A DNA stretch of 64,000 bases from CBDCYS01 sp965226185 (GCA_965226185.1 CBDDCT010000002.1:372001-436000), one strand, 5' to 3'; positions 8,471 to 17,711 are shown, counted from the first letter of the stretch. The notes: generated from the letters alone by a model not told the origin. A program made the numbers and translations.

Positions 8471-8490
8471 CCTCGGGCTCCCGCCCGAGG
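8471..8490. repeat. Dispersed hairpin repeat, unit 4
   Basis: A perfect stem, CCTCGGGC-TCCC-GCCCGAGG, is preceded by ACTTGA and followed by CTCTGT. It lies directly at the 3' end of argF. The copy at 54591 has the same flanks and loop but two compensating base-pair changes, so pairing is conserved rather than sequence. Confidence 0.8.
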
Positions 8491-8495
8491 CTCTG

Positions 8496-9461
8496 TCACT
8501 GCTTCTTGCCGATCATCATAAGCAACAATGCTTTCTGCGTGTGCAAGCGGTTTTCAGCTTGGTCAAAAACGACCGAACCAGCCGACTCGATCACGGAGTC
8601 CGTGACCTCCTCTCCACGCGAAGCCGGCAGGCAATGCATAAACAAGGCGCCGGGTCTCGCTAGGGCCATCAGTTCGCCGGTCACTTGAAAATCGGCAAAG
8701 GCGATGCGCCGCTGTTGCGTTTGGGCTTCCCATCCCATGCTGGTCCAGATATCGGTGTAAACCGCGTCCGCGTCCTTCACCGCTTCGGCCGGATCGTAGC
8801 TCAGCGTGATCTTCGCGCCTGTTTCCGCCGAAATCTCACCGGCCTGTGCCGTGATCTCAGCATCGGGTTCGTAACCGGGCGGGTTTGCCAGTGCCACTGA
8901 CACGCCGAGCTGGGCGCCGCACAGCATCAGCGAGTGCGCCACATTGTTTCCGTCACCGACGAACGCCAGTTTGAGACCTGTGAGCTTGCCGTGGTGTTCC
9001 TTCAGAGTCAAGAAATCCGCCATGGCCTGGCACGGGTGATATCGTCCGCTCAGGGCATTAATCACCGGTACCGATGACCAGCGCGCCAGCTCTTCCAGCG
9101 TGCTCTGCTCGAAAGTTCGCGCCACTACCGCGTCCACCCAGCGATCGAGATTGCGGGCTATGTCGCGTGCCGGCTCGCGCTCGCCGATTCGTCCGTCGCG
9201 GTGGTCCAGGAAGATCGAGTCCCCGCCGAGCTGCTTGGCCGCCAGCTCGAACGTCATGCGCGTCCGCAGCGATGGCTTCTCGAATACGACCGCGATGCTG
9301 CGCTGCTTCAGCGCCTCCGTGTACTCCCCCGGAGCCGCCTTCACCCGAACGGCCAGCTCTAGCAGATCACGCAGCTCCCCGGTTGTCAGGTCGAGGTCCG
9401 TCAACAGGTGCGGCGCGGCAATGCGAGGGATACTCAGCCGCTCTTTCAGCTCAGCAGGCAT
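8496..9461 (-). CDS. argF: Ornithine carbamoyltransferase ArgF
   Basis: The 321-residue enzyme makes citrulline from ornithine and carbamoyl phosphate. The carbamoyl-phosphate loop is FEKPSLRTRMTFE near residue 56 (Leu in place of the usual Thr of STRT, a known variant), and HPCQAMADF occurs near 145. The ornithine-side loop is WTSMGWE near 240, and the Cys loop is HCLPASRGEEV near 276 (Ser where His is common). The SMG motif favours ornithine over N-acetyl- or succinyl-ornithine, but the two substitutions leave some room for doubt. GGGAGG lies before the ATG, and ARG boxes lie just upstream, making this the first gene of the operon. Confidence 0.92.
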   Translation of the reverse strand: MPAELKERLSIPRIAAPHLLTDLDLTTGELRDLLELAVRVKAAPGEYTEALKQRSIAVVFEKPSLRTRMTFELAAKQLGGDSIFLDHRDGRIGEREPARDIARNLDRWVDAVVARTFEQSTLEELARWSSVPVINALSGRYHPCQAMADFLTLKEHHGKLTGLKLAFVGDGNNVAHSLMLCGAQLGVSVALANPPGYEPDAEITAQAGEISAETGAKITLSYDPAEAVKDADAVYTDIWTSMGWEAQTQQRRIAFADFQVTGELMALARPGALFMHCLPASRGEEVTDSVIESAGSVVFDQAENRLHTQKALLLMMIGKKQ

Positions 9462-9473
9462 GGACGCCTCCCG

Positions 9474-9509
9474 ATGAATGATTATTCATCATCTTGAATA
9501 ATTACACAA
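9474..9509 (-). promoter_or_regulatory. Two ArgR operator (ARG-box) sites before argF
   Basis: The palindrome ATGAATGATTATTCAT (9474-9489) matches the ArgR box pattern TGAAT-N4-ATTCA. A second, weaker box, TTGAATAATTACACAA (9494-9509), follows 4 bp later. Such paired boxes one helical turn or so apart are the standard site for the ArgR hexamer. They sit 13-48 bp upstream of the argF start, where bound ArgR would block the promoter of argF-MOSC-argG-argH-argR. Confidence 0.85.
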
Positions 9510-9530
9510 TATGGCCGCGAATGCAAGTCC

Positions 9531-9713
9531 TCAACCGCCAGGACGGGCACTGGTCACTGCTGCAAGTTCTACGCTCGAGGTCTCTTTGAAACCCAACGGT
9601 GTCAGGCGCTCTTTGTATAGCCATCCGCTCTCGATCCTATATCTCTGTCTTGGATCGGGAACCTGCCCGAGACTGCCTTTGAGATAGGGGTGTTGGATGT
9701 AGCTCATCGTCAT
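9531..9713 (-). CDS. Small hypothetical ORF or fragment
   Basis: This 60-codon frame reads like a protein fragment (DPRQRYRIESGWLYKERLTPLG) but I recognise no family. It lies between the divergent argF and the broken ORF6N gene. No clear ribosome site is seen; it may be a remnant. Confidence 0.2.
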   Translation of the reverse strand: MTMSYIQHPYLKGSLGQVPDPRQRYRIESGWLYKERLTPLGFKETSSVELAAVTSARPGG

Positions 9714-10259
9714 GGCTCCAGTTTCGCGGGGATCTCAGGCTCAGGAGCCAATCTGAACTTCGTGTTGGAGGGTTGTCGCCGGATCGCGAGTGAAGCACTA
9801 TTACCCATCGTGTTGCAGGCGCCTGGCCCAGTTGACGTGGTCGGGTGAGCCGGGCAGAATGGGGAATGGCCAAGGCAAAGTCCCGGAGCGTGATTCCAGT
9901 GGAACGGATCGCCACGCAGATCTACGTGATCCGCGGCGAGAACGTGATGCTCGATTCGGGTCTGGCCGCGCTCTATGGCGTCGGTACGAAGGTGCTGAAT
10001 CAGGCCGTGACGCGGAACCTTGAACGCTTCCCCGAAGACTTCATGTTCCAGCTCTCGAAAGAGGAGTTCGACCACTTGAGGTCACAAATTGTGACCTCAA
10101 GTTGGGGCGGTCGCCGGTACCCGCCGCGAGCCTTCACCGAAACGGGCGTAGCCATGCTTTCCTCGGTGCTGCGCAGCAACCGGGCAATCGAGATCAACAT
10201 CGAGATCATGCGGACCTTCGTCCGGGTGCGCCGAATGCTGGCCGACAATGAAGAGTTAG

Positions 10260-12006
10260 CCCGCATTTCTCATCGATTCCCGAAAACGGGGTTGGCGGGG
10301 CGCGCGGGATGGGATTTCATGGTCTTGAGGCGGCATCGCCTCTCGGCGGGGCCGCCGTGGGGCAGAAACGGCCCGGCATGCTGTCCGCGACCCTGGCCGA
10401 GGCGTTTTTCGTCTGTTTTTGGGCAAACCTCGATTGCCGCCCCTGTCGAGCCCTGTGTGCTTCAAGTATTACTTGAACTCGCCTTGCCGTTTTCAGCAGC
10501 GCCGCGGCTCCCCCCGTTCGAGATTCTCATACGCTTGGGCGAACACCCCCGCCCAGGCGTATCCCGTCGCCAGCGAAATCCACACTTTGCGCGCCGTGAT
10601 CCGGATGCGCGCTCCGATCTTCAACAACCGCAGCCGGATCGTCGTGCATTGCGCCCGCGCCATCTTCGTCCCCGCCAACCCCAGCCGCCGCAGCGTCTCC
10701 AGCAAACAGTACCCGATCGATGAAAAATATAAGCGGATCTGATTCGACCGCAATAGCGCGGTCGAGGTGCGGTCGGCGAACAGCCCCAGCTGCTGCTCCT
10801 TGATGCGGTTCTCCATCTCTCCGCGGGCGCAGTAGATCGTCTCGTATAAGTGTTGCGCCGCCGCTTGCTTGGGCGTCAGCGACGTCACCACGAAACGCGG
10901 GTTTTCGCCCTTCGCCAGATACTCCGCCTTGGCCACCACCCTGCGCCCCCGCGCCCAGCTGGTTCGCGTGCGGTAGCGGAAATCCCCGAACGCCCGGGCC
11001 GCCTTGCCCCTCTTGGCGAAACGCCGCCGCGCCAGCTTCATCCGTCTCTTGATCAGGCGCTCTAAACGCTCGTTTTTCGCCAGTCCGAACACGTAATCCA
11101 CGCCCTGGTTCTCGCACCAGCTCATGATCTCGTCGCGGCAAAAACCGCTGTCGGCCCGCAGCAGGATCTCGACCTCGGGCCACACCCGCCGCAGTTGTTC
11201 GACGATGCGCCGGACCTCTTCGAGCGACCCCGCCGAGGCGTCGATGTTGGACGGCCGCAGGCGCGCGCACAGCAACTGGTCCCCGGCGAAAATGTAGAGC
11301 GGCAGGTAGCAATAGTGTCCGTAGTAGCCGTGAAAAAAGCGCCCCTCTTGGCGGCCGTGCAGCGCGTCGTCGGTGGCGTCGAGATCGAGCACGATGCGCT
11401 CGGGCTGGCACGGCTGCGATTGAATGTAGAGCGAGGTCAGCAGACGGTCGGCCGCGCCCGTGTCGAGAACGATCTTCTTGTAACGGCTTTGCGCGCCGGC
11501 CTTGGCCGGGGTCAACTCCAGGCGGTTGAGAGTGCTCTTGCCGGCGCCCGCCTTGCCGCGGTCTTGGGCTCGGCGGCGCTGCTTGCCTTCGAGGTCTTGT
11601 TTGCCGCTCAGCAGGGCCAGCAGCGGGTCGGAGCGCAGCTGATCGTGATCGTTGAGGTCCTCATAACCCAGCGCCAGCCCGTAGACGCGCTGCGAGACCA
11701 GCTCGCGCACGCTGTGTTCGACTTGCGCGGGCTGGCGGTGATCACGGAAGCAGGCGGCGAACTGCCGCACGATGCCGCTGCGCTGTTCGGTCTGGCGCAA
11801 CAGCATGGCGCCGCCGTCGGAGGTGATCATGCCGCCGTCGAAACGGGCTACCACCTGGCGGCGGCCATGGTCGGCGAAGGTGAAGCTGGTTTGGGTACAC
11901 TCTGTCATGGCAGGGGTCGCTTTCTTGCTGGCTGAAACATATTGTAATCATTATGTTTGTGCCACAAAAGGCGGCCTTCCGCCAACCCCGCGATGAGAAA
12001 TCCGGG
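10260..12006. mobile_element. IS1380-like element, family A (complete)
   Basis: The 1,747-bp element has 16-bp terminal inverted repeats, CCCGCATTTCTCATCG (10260-10275) and the complement of CCCGGATTTCTCATCG (11991-12006), with one mismatch. A 4-bp target duplication, TTAG, flanks it (10256-10259 and 12007-12010). One transposase gene fills the minus strand. Length, ends and duplication size fit the IS1380 family. Confidence 0.9.
10493..11908 (-). CDS. IS1380-family transposase (family A)
   Basis: The 471-residue DDE transposase has the IS1380 order of motifs: SDGGAMLLRQTEQ near residue 30, YEDLNDHDQLRSDP near 82, the first catalytic Asp in VLDLDATDDALHG near 175, the second in LLRADSGFCRDEI near 255, and the Glu region in ARGEMENRIKEQQLG near 365. 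The frame is complete, so the element may still be active. Only one copy of this family is in the window. Confidence 0.92.
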   Translation of the reverse strand: MTECTQTSFTFADHGRRQVVARFDGGMITSDGGAMLLRQTEQRSGIVRQFAACFRDHRQPAQVEHSVRELVSQRVYGLALGYEDLNDHDQLRSDPLLALLSGKQDLEGKQRRRAQDRGKAGAGKSTLNRLELTPAKAGAQSRYKKIVLDTGAADRLLTSLYIQSQPCQPERIVLDLDATDDALHGRQEGRFFHGYYGHYCYLPLYIFAGDQLLCARLRPSNIDASAGSLEEVRRIVEQLRRVWPEVEILLRADSGFCRDEIMSWCENQGVDYVFGLAKNERLERLIKRRMKLARRRFAKRGKAARAFGDFRYRTRTSWARGRRVVAKAEYLAKGENPRFVVTSLTPKQAAAQHLYETIYCARGEMENRIKEQQLGLFADRTSTALLRSNQIRLYFSSIGYCLLETLRRLGLAGTKMARAQCTTIRLRLLKIGARIRITARKVWISLATGYAWAGVFAQAYENLERGEPRRC

Positions 12007-12295
12007 TTAGCCCGCAAGGTGGCCCAGCACGACGAGGAGATTGGCATTCTGTTCGAGCATATCCAAGGGCTGCTGGAGCCGCCCGAGCCGCCGAAGAAAC
12101 ACCCGATCGGCTTCCGTTACCCAAGAGAGGATGAGTAGGAGGTCACCCTTCTTGCCTGCCCCTCTCTAGTGAAGCTCGCGTGTCCGAAGTCCCCTGCCCC
12201 GATTTCGGGTGCGATAGGGCGCTTGTCTCGAACGAACAGATTGCATCCCCTGGCCCCCGGATTACTGGCGAGGAAGGCTTGCTCTGGGTGCAGGA

Positions 12296-13750
12296 TCACG
12301 GCAGGCTCGTCTCGTCTTCCAAGCCCTCCGGCGTAATTCTCGCCACCCATTCTTCGTGCAGGTTTGTCAGGCGCTGGACGATCTGGGGCTGCTCTTTAGC
12401 GTGGTTGCGGCGCTCCGGCTGATCGTCCGCCAAACTGCCCAGATGTACCTCATCCAGCGGGGGCGAGTCGGGGGTTGCTCTCGCGTTCACCAGCAGTTTC
12501 CAGTCCCCATCGCGTACCATCCAGCGATCCTGCCATTGCCAATGCATCACGCCGTATCGTGTCTTGGCATTGGCGTCTCGAATCAGCGGCATCACACTGT
12601 GGCCGTCGAGCTCGACATTCTTCGGCGGGTTGACGCCGGCTAATTCGAGGATGGTCGGGTACCAATCCATTGCGATGATCGCTTGGTCTCGCACGACGTT
12701 CTTCGGCACTTTGGCGGGGTAGCTCAAGATCGCCGGCACTCGGATGCCTCCCTCCAGGAAGCTGCCTTTCGCTCCGATCCACTTGCCGGTGTTGCCGCCG
12801 CCCGCATTCGCGCCATAGTTGTGGCCCTTGCGGTAGCCGCTGGTGTGGCCGTCGACAGTGATCTGGTAGTCCTCATCGGAATGTCCGTTGTCGCTCATGA
12901 AGACAACGATCGTGCTCTCGCGCAGGTTCAGAGCGTCGAGTTGAGTGAGGATGCGCCGGATGTAGTTGTCGGTGGTCGAAACCATCGCGGCGTAGGTTTG
13001 GCGCGGTTCGACCATCCCGTAGTAACGCGGTTGGAAGCGCTGGATCGACTGCTCGGGGTAGTGCGGGATGTTGAGCGCGTAGTAGAGGAAGAAGGGGCGG
13101 TCTTGATGGCGGTCGATGAAAGCCAGAGCGCGGTCGGTCATCAAATCCGGGAAATAGTCGCCGCGATGGAAGACTTCGCGCGTCCCCTCATACAGATCGT
13201 GGTAGCCATGACGGTGCAGTTGAAAGTGCAAGAAGTTGTCAATGAAACCGTCGCGGATGCCGAAGAACTCGTCAAAGCCCTGCTTCATGGGACCGTGGTC
13301 AGGATGCGCGCCCAGGTGCCATTTGCCGTAAAGGGCCGTGCGGTAACCGGCGTCTTTGAGAACTTCGGCCAGGGTGACCTCGCTCCTCAGCATGTTGCGG
13401 CCCTTCGGTCCCCGCATGGGGCCCTGCATCCAGTCGTTCACGTTGGAGCGCTGCGGCTGGCGTCCCGTCATCAGCATGGCGCGGGCGGGGCAGCAAACGG
13501 TGTGCGAGTAAGCTTGCGTGAAGCGGACACCGCTCTGGGCCAGTGAGTCAATGGCGGGAGTGTAGAGATCCGTCGAGCCGAAACAGTTGGCGTCGAGCGT
13601 GCCCTGGTCGTCCGTAAAGATGATGACAACGTTGGGCTGGCGCTGGTTCTGCTGGGCAACAACCTGCTGGGCAATGAGAGGAAAGGCGCCCGTCCATCCG
13701 TTGACGACGGCCAGAATCAATGAGAGGTTCAGAAACGCTTTTTGCATCAC
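12296..13750 (-). CDS. Secreted type I sulfatase
   Basis: The 484-residue FGly sulfatase of the arylsulfatase family removes sulfate esters, probably from sulfated polysaccharide in the periplasm or outside. A signal peptide covers about residues 1-33. The metal-binding start is VVIIFTDDQG (residues 41-50). The FGly motif C86-C-P-A-R90 is followed by AMLMTGR, where C86 must be converted to formylglycine. GKWHLG near 144, MSDNGH near 310 and GAKGSFLEGGIRVPAI near 340 complete the active site. It is divergent from hfq across 127 bp. It is one of three sulfatases in the window; none has a visible maturase beside it. Confidence 0.92.
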   Translation of the reverse strand: MMQKAFLNLSLILAVVNGWTGAFPLIAQQVVAQQNQRQPNVVIIFTDDQGTLDANCFGSTDLYTPAIDSLAQSGVRFTQAYSHTVCCPARAMLMTGRQPQRSNVNDWMQGPMRGPKGRNMLRSEVTLAEVLKDAGYRTALYGKWHLGAHPDHGPMKQGFDEFFGIRDGFIDNFLHFQLHRHGYHDLYEGTREVFHRGDYFPDLMTDRALAFIDRHQDRPFFLYYALNIPHYPEQSIQRFQPRYYGMVEPRQTYAAMVSTTDNYIRRILTQLDALNLRESTIVVFMSDNGHSDEDYQITVDGHTSGYRKGHNYGANAGGGNTGKWIGAKGSFLEGGIRVPAILSYPAKVPKNVVRDQAIIAMDWYPTILELAGVNPPKNVELDGHSVMPLIRDANAKTRYGVMHWQWQDRWMVRDGDWKLLVNARATPDSPPLDEVHLGSLADDQPERRNHAKEQPQIVQRLTNLHEEWVARITPEGLEDETSLP

Positions 13751-13877
13751 AGCGGATCATAGCAATATTAAGGTTATTTAGCGCTGCTAGCGTGAGCTCT
13801 GTTTCCGCCAGCGGCTCGATCGCGTTACTATGGAAGTAACAGCTTGCGGAAGCCGCGATGCAAACCGGAGAGGACCA

Positions 13878-14333
13878 ATGGGAAGCCAAAACATTCAAGA
13901 TTCCTTTCTGAACAATGCCCGCAAGGAGCGGTTTCCGATCACGATCTACTTGACGAGTGGAGTCAAGCTGTCAGGCCGCGTGAGGGGATTCGACAAGTTC
14001 TGCATCGAGTTTGAAACCAGTCATCAGACACAGTTGATTTTCAAGCATGCGATCTCGACGATCGTCGCCCCAAGGCACGGACAGAGTTCGCACCGCGGCG
14101 CGGAAAGGCCCGCGGCTTTGCATGCTCCCGCGCCGGCCCCCCCGTCTCCAGCTGCTCCTGCTTCGCCGGCCGATCCCCCGCCTCCAGCCGCTCTTGTTTC
14201 GCCGGCTGCTCCCCCGCCTCCAGCCGCTCTTGTTTCGCCGGCCGATCCCCCGCCTGCCGCGCTTCCCCATACGGATTCGGGTGATGCCGATGAACATCCC
14301 ATGCCCGCGCTGCCTGTGCCTGCCGCGGACTAA
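13878..14333 (+). CDS. hfq: Hfq RNA chaperone with long Pro/Ala tail
   Basis: The 151-residue protein starts at the ATG behind GGAGAGGA. Residues 1-68 are a normal Sm fold: NIQDSFLNNARKERFPITIYL with proximal-face residues, Sm1 (GVKLSGRVRGFDKFCIEF) and the Sm2 KH motif in LIFKHAISTI. Hfq hexamers help small RNAs pair with mRNAs. After residue 70 there is an 80-residue tail rich in Pro, Ala and Ser, built from about 39-bp near-identical DNA repeats (units around 14165-14250, protein theme SPADPPPPAALV), ending in an acidic patch. This is longer than the 102-residue E. coli protein. It lies just ahead of hflX, the classic bacterial order. Confidence 0.92.
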   Translation: MGSQNIQDSFLNNARKERFPITIYLTSGVKLSGRVRGFDKFCIEFETSHQTQLIFKHAISTIVAPRHGQSSHRGAERPAALHAPAPAPPSPAAPASPADPPPPAALVSPAAPPPPAALVSPADPPPAALPHTDSGDADEHPMPALPVPAAD

Positions 14334-14442
14334 CGAGGTATGGACCGCTTTTCTCTGGGTTCAATTAGCAGGTTGAAACCTGCTGTATTTCAGGCGCGCG
14401 GCTCCCTAGCGTTCATCGGGGACTGCCCTGGGCGGTGACTTC

Positions 14443-15795
14443 GTGAAAAGACCGATCACCATCGAGAACTCTGACGAGCAAGAGACTTGCCTTCTCGTTG
14501 GAGTCGAGGTGCGTGGCAGGTCCGCCGCTGCCGCCTCGAACACGGCTAACGGGGGCGGTTACTCCAGTGAGGAATCGCTTGAAGAACTAGCCGAACTGGC
14601 CGCTGGAGCGAATGCCGAGGTGATCGGGTCGGTGCTTCAAAGCCGGCAGACGCTGGATCCCGCCACCGTCATCGGCCGGGGCAAGGTAGACGAAATCCGA
14701 AACTGGGCGGCGGAGGTTGCCGCGGACGTCGTCATCTTCGATCGCAACCTCAGCCCAACGCAGCAACGCAATCTGGAGCGAGGTCTCGACGTGCGAGTTC
14801 TCGACCGCACTCAGCTCATCCTCGACATCTTTGCGCGCCATGCACGCACTCGCGAGGGCCGCTTGCAAGTCGAGCTGGCGCAGTTGAGCTATCTGTTGCC
14901 GCGCCTCACTGGGCGGGGCGTGGAGATGTCCCGGCTCGGCGCGGGAATCGGCACGCGCGGTCCCGGCGAAACAAAGCTCGAGACCGACCGCCGCCGAATC
15001 GCGCGCCGCATCGAGAAGCTGAAAGCCGATTTGGAGAGCGTTCGCTCGACGCGAAAGCTTCAGCGCAAGAAACGTACCGGCGTGCCGCTTGCCACCATCG
15101 CTTTGGTGGGCTACACGAATGCCGGCAAATCGACACTTTTCAACGCGCTCACCTCCGCCAAGGTCATCGCGGACAAGCGCATGTTCGCGACATTGGATCC
15201 CACCATTCGCGTGCTGGACCTGCCTTCGCGCCGCAAGGTCCTGTTATCCGACACGGTTGGTTTTATCTCCAATCTGCCGGCGACGCTGATCCAGTCGTTT
15301 CGCGCCACGCTGGAGGAGGTGACCGAGGCGGCGATGCTGCTGCACGTCGTGGACGTTTCGTCGGATCAAAGACCCGCGAGAAGGTGCGAAGTCGCCAAGG
15401 TGCTCGAAGAGCTGGACGCGGACAAGAAGCCTCAAATCCTCGTTTTGAATAAGACGGATCTTCTAGCTGCCGGGGAAGCCGGGGGAATCGCGAATACCGA
15501 GAAAGCCGCCGGCGGCGCCTCCGAAGTAATATCAATTTCCGCGCGCCGGGGCGGGGGTCTGACCGAATTACTCGAAGCGATCGATCGCCTGCTCGAAGTC
15601 GACGATTTGGCCGTCGTCCAATACCATTTTTCACACGCAGAGGGGGAGAAGGTTTCATTCCTGTATGAGCACGCCCGCGTGATGGAGAGAATCGATGATT
15701 CGCAAGGGGTCGGCATTCTGGCGGAAGCTCCACGCTCGGTGCGGCTCAAGCTTGCCGGCGATGCCTGCAACGGAGGGGATAACGGCGTTCAGTGA
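14443..15795 (+). CDS. hflX: Ribosome-associated GTPase HflX
   Basis: The 450-residue protein has the HflX N-terminal domain (SLEELAELAAGANAEVIG, VIGRGKVDEI, VIFDRNLSPTQQRNLE), a glycine-rich GIGTRGPGETKLETDRR segment near residue 170, and a G domain: G1 GYTNAGKST near 222, G3 DTVGF near 268, G4 NKTD near 338. HflX splits stalled ribosomes in stress. The start is a GTG at 14443 following a weak ribosome site. It is paired with hfq. The last 30 codons are duplicated 2 kb downstream (17712 on), a scar of a local duplication. Confidence 0.95.
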   Translation: MKRPITIENSDEQETCLLVGVEVRGRSAAAASNTANGGGYSSEESLEELAELAAGANAEVIGSVLQSRQTLDPATVIGRGKVDEIRNWAAEVAADVVIFDRNLSPTQQRNLERGLDVRVLDRTQLILDIFARHARTREGRLQVELAQLSYLLPRLTGRGVEMSRLGAGIGTRGPGETKLETDRRRIARRIEKLKADLESVRSTRKLQRKKRTGVPLATIALVGYTNAGKSTLFNALTSAKVIADKRMFATLDPTIRVLDLPSRRKVLLSDTVGFISNLPATLIQSFRATLEEVTEAAMLLHVVDVSSDQRPARRCEVAKVLEELDADKKPQILVLNKTDLLAAGEAGGIANTEKAAGGASEVISISARRGGGLTELLEAIDRLLEVDDLAVVQYHFSHAEGEKVSFLYEHARVMERIDDSQGVGILAEAPRSVRLKLAGDACNGGDNGVQ

Positions 15796-16140
15796 AAGAG
15801 GGTTCAGTGAAAGCCACCAGCCCTTTTGTGCGTCCCTTCCGCCTTTTGTCAATTGCCATCATCCGCCCCTGCAACGGCTTGAAAACCCGCGGTAAGGGTG
15901 ACTACGCAAGGACGCAGCTCAAACATCTGATAGGGATGGTGCGGAGGACAGCCGATGAATAAATTTGAGTGCCTATCACTTGAGGTGACTCCGTGAACGC
16001 CGAACAGCGAAGCAGAATTTCACTGGCTGTCACCATTGCCGTCGCCGCGGTTGGGACGTGGAGGCAGTTCCAAGATACGCCGTTGCTGGCGATGACGATC
16101 GCCGCCTTCGGGTTGTTGTGGGCTGGCCGTTCCAGAGGCC
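15703..16140 (+). repeat. Long direct repeat, copy 1
   Basis: This 438-bp segment covers the hflX 3' end, the intergenic DNA and the first 49 codons of an fkbM-type gene. It recurs at 17712-18133 at roughly nine-tenths identity. Copy 1 has a 15-bp internal duplication (GTTCAGTGAAAG twice, near 15790-15812) that copy 2 lacks. Confidence 0.88.
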
Positions 16141-16154
16141 TTCGTACCAGTTAG
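15993..16154 (+). pseudogene. Truncated head of membrane-anchored FkbM gene
   Basis: The GTG at 15993 opens a 53-codon frame (NAEQRSRISLAVTIAVAAVG, then LLAMTIAAFGLLWAG) encoding two short hydrophobic segments. It stops abruptly where the long repeat ends. The same head, continuing into a methyltransferase, is found at 17986. This copy is therefore a leftover of duplication, not a working gene. Confidence 0.7.
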
Positions 16155-17167
16155 TTTTGGGTGATGCGGATGGCTGCCGCGGCCCCACCGGCCCGCGCCA
16201 CTGCCGCGGGAGTGAAATAAACGACCTCTGGCCGGATCATGCCGGGTCGAATTTCGCGACAGCTTCCGGCGGAAAGTTGGTAGCCGGGAGCGAGTTCATT
16301 CACCGTGGCCGGAACCGCGTGAATGTCATCCGGCAAATTCTCCGTCGCAATCGCCATCCCGGGGCGAAACCGCCGCAGGGTTTCCGCAGCCCCGTTTAGA
16401 GCATTCCGCTCGGCCCCTTCGATGTCCATCTTGATGAAGTCGACGCGTTTCAGGCCGAGTTCCGCCACAAGTGCGTCAATCGTCACCAGCTCTACATCGA
16501 CCTCGGATTCGAGCAGCCCTTCACCGCGATCATTCATGACGAGCGAATCAAGCAACGAATTGTCATAGATCAGCAACTTCATATTGCCAGGTTCGCTCCA
16601 GAGAGCCTTCGGGATGACGCTGACGCGTCCGTCGGCGATCTCGTCGGCAAAGTTTCGAAGCAGCGCCTTCACGTTGAGCGGAGACGGCTCGATCATGACG
16701 ACATGGGCAGCGCCCGCATCCAACGCTAACCGAGAGAAGGTCCCGATGTTAGCGCCGCAGTCGAGGACGACATCACCAGGCTGAACTTTCACTGGTCCAG
16801 CCTGGTAGGCGTCAAGGGCTTGCTCGGCTAATACGAAAACGACATTATTGCCTTTCGGAGCCCAAATTCCGCCGGAGGAACTCTTCCAGTGTACTAGTCC
16901 ATCTTCTTGCCCAATAATCTGGATGGTCTCGTCGATTCGGTATCCAATCTCGCGGATGCCTTCGTCCGGTTGCAGCACTTGGGTCAGACCACAACCCACG
17001 GTGTCGCCCCAAGCGTATATCGCCAGGTTGTTGACCTGCATACGAAATCGTGCGGGTCCAAATCGAAAGAACGCCAGGGAAACGGCCGGAATCAGCATCA
17101 TCAGGGATACGATATTTAGCCATCGCGGCGCACTCGCGTTATTGGACTTACCCATATGGCCACCCAT
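16151..17167 (-). CDS. Membrane-anchored FkbM-family methyltransferase
   Basis: The 338-residue protein has an N-terminal membrane anchor (WLNIVSLMMLIPAVSLAFF, about residues 16-34), an intermediate region, and an FkbM SAM methyltransferase domain from about residue 140: motif I VVLDCGANIGTFSRLA, acidic strand end VVMIEPSPLN, and the FkbM hallmark RVDFIKMDIEGAERNALNGA near 245. FkbM enzymes methylate hydroxyls on sugars or polyketides; the target here is unknown. The first Met (17167) and the fourth-codon-later Met (17155) are both possible starts. It is convergent with the truncated fkbM head, and lies between two copies of the long repeat. Confidence 0.85.
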   Translation of the reverse strand: MGGHMGKSNNASAPRWLNIVSLMMLIPAVSLAFFRFGPARFRMQVNNLAIYAWGDTVGCGLTQVLQPDEGIREIGYRIDETIQIIGQEDGLVHWKSSSGGIWAPKGNNVVFVLAEQALDAYQAGPVKVQPGDVVLDCGANIGTFSRLALDAGAAHVVMIEPSPLNVKALLRNFADEIADGRVSVIPKALWSEPGNMKLLIYDNSLLDSLVMNDRGEGLLESEVDVELVTIDALVAELGLKRVDFIKMDIEGAERNALNGAAETLRRFRPGMAIATENLPDDIHAVPATVNELAPGYQLSAGSCREIRPGMIRPEVVYFTPAAVARAGGAAAAIRITQN

Positions 17168-17711
17168 AGTCGCGATCAGCAGCTTCCCTGTACCAGCGAC
17201 GCGACTCCTCGGTGAAATCCGTGGATTCCCTCAGTTCTCTTTTTTCGATGCTGTAGATTGACGACCGAGGAGTAATCCCTCGACCCGCCGCTTGGAGCCT
17301 CGGAGCCGGCAACCCGCTCGGCGCTTGCCAGGGACGATACTCGGCTGCTCCCCAACATATCGGCCGCCAATTGGGAAGTCTTGACTGTAAATTCAGCGAA
17401 GTTTTCGCTCTGCGAAGCTTTTACGGGACAAAGAATTGAACCGCCAGGATACGCCGCCCCCTCCTACGCCCTCACCCACAACTTTCGGCAATGACTCGCC
17501 TCCCAAAAAGTTGCCTCTGAGACTTCTGACTTGCGCGTAGAATATTGGCGGATGCCGACTGGCGTCGAAGTCGCTCGAACTCTCTCGCCGCGGTCCATAC
17601 GACATGATGGCGAAGGTAATTTGCTGGATGCGAAGTTATTGACCGGGAGCGGCCACTATACCGGATGGGACGCTTGGATGGCCGCCTGTGACAGCTTCCT
17701 TGTCACTCGGC
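17168..17711. other. Intergenic region without gene
   Basis: These 544 bp between the minus-strand fkbM start and repeat copy 2 hold no convincing coding frame. The short frames are low-complexity. It must contain the fkbM promoter, but I cannot mark a clear one. Confidence 0.45.

Larger units (their letters stand above)
9866..12138 (+). pseudogene. ORF6N-domain gene interrupted by IS element
   Basis: The N-terminal part (9866-10259) encodes an ORF6N domain, a DNA-binding module common in phage- and island-borne regulators: TQIYVIRGENVMLDSGLAALYGV, RNLERFPEDFMFQLSKEEF and an RYPPRAFTETGVAMLSSVL segment, up to MLADNEELAR. The rest resumes at 12007 after the IS as LARKVAQHDEEIGILFEHI, then a Pro-rich KKHPIGFRYPREDE end with stop at 12136-12138. 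Removing the IS and one TTAG target copy restores an unbroken frame of about 173 codons. The gene was therefore intact until this insertion. The chimeric frame that reads into the IS is not expected to work. Confidence 0.85.

Noticed and set aside
14160..14260. CRISPR-like repeats
   Set aside because: The units are in-frame codon repeats inside hfq without spacers.
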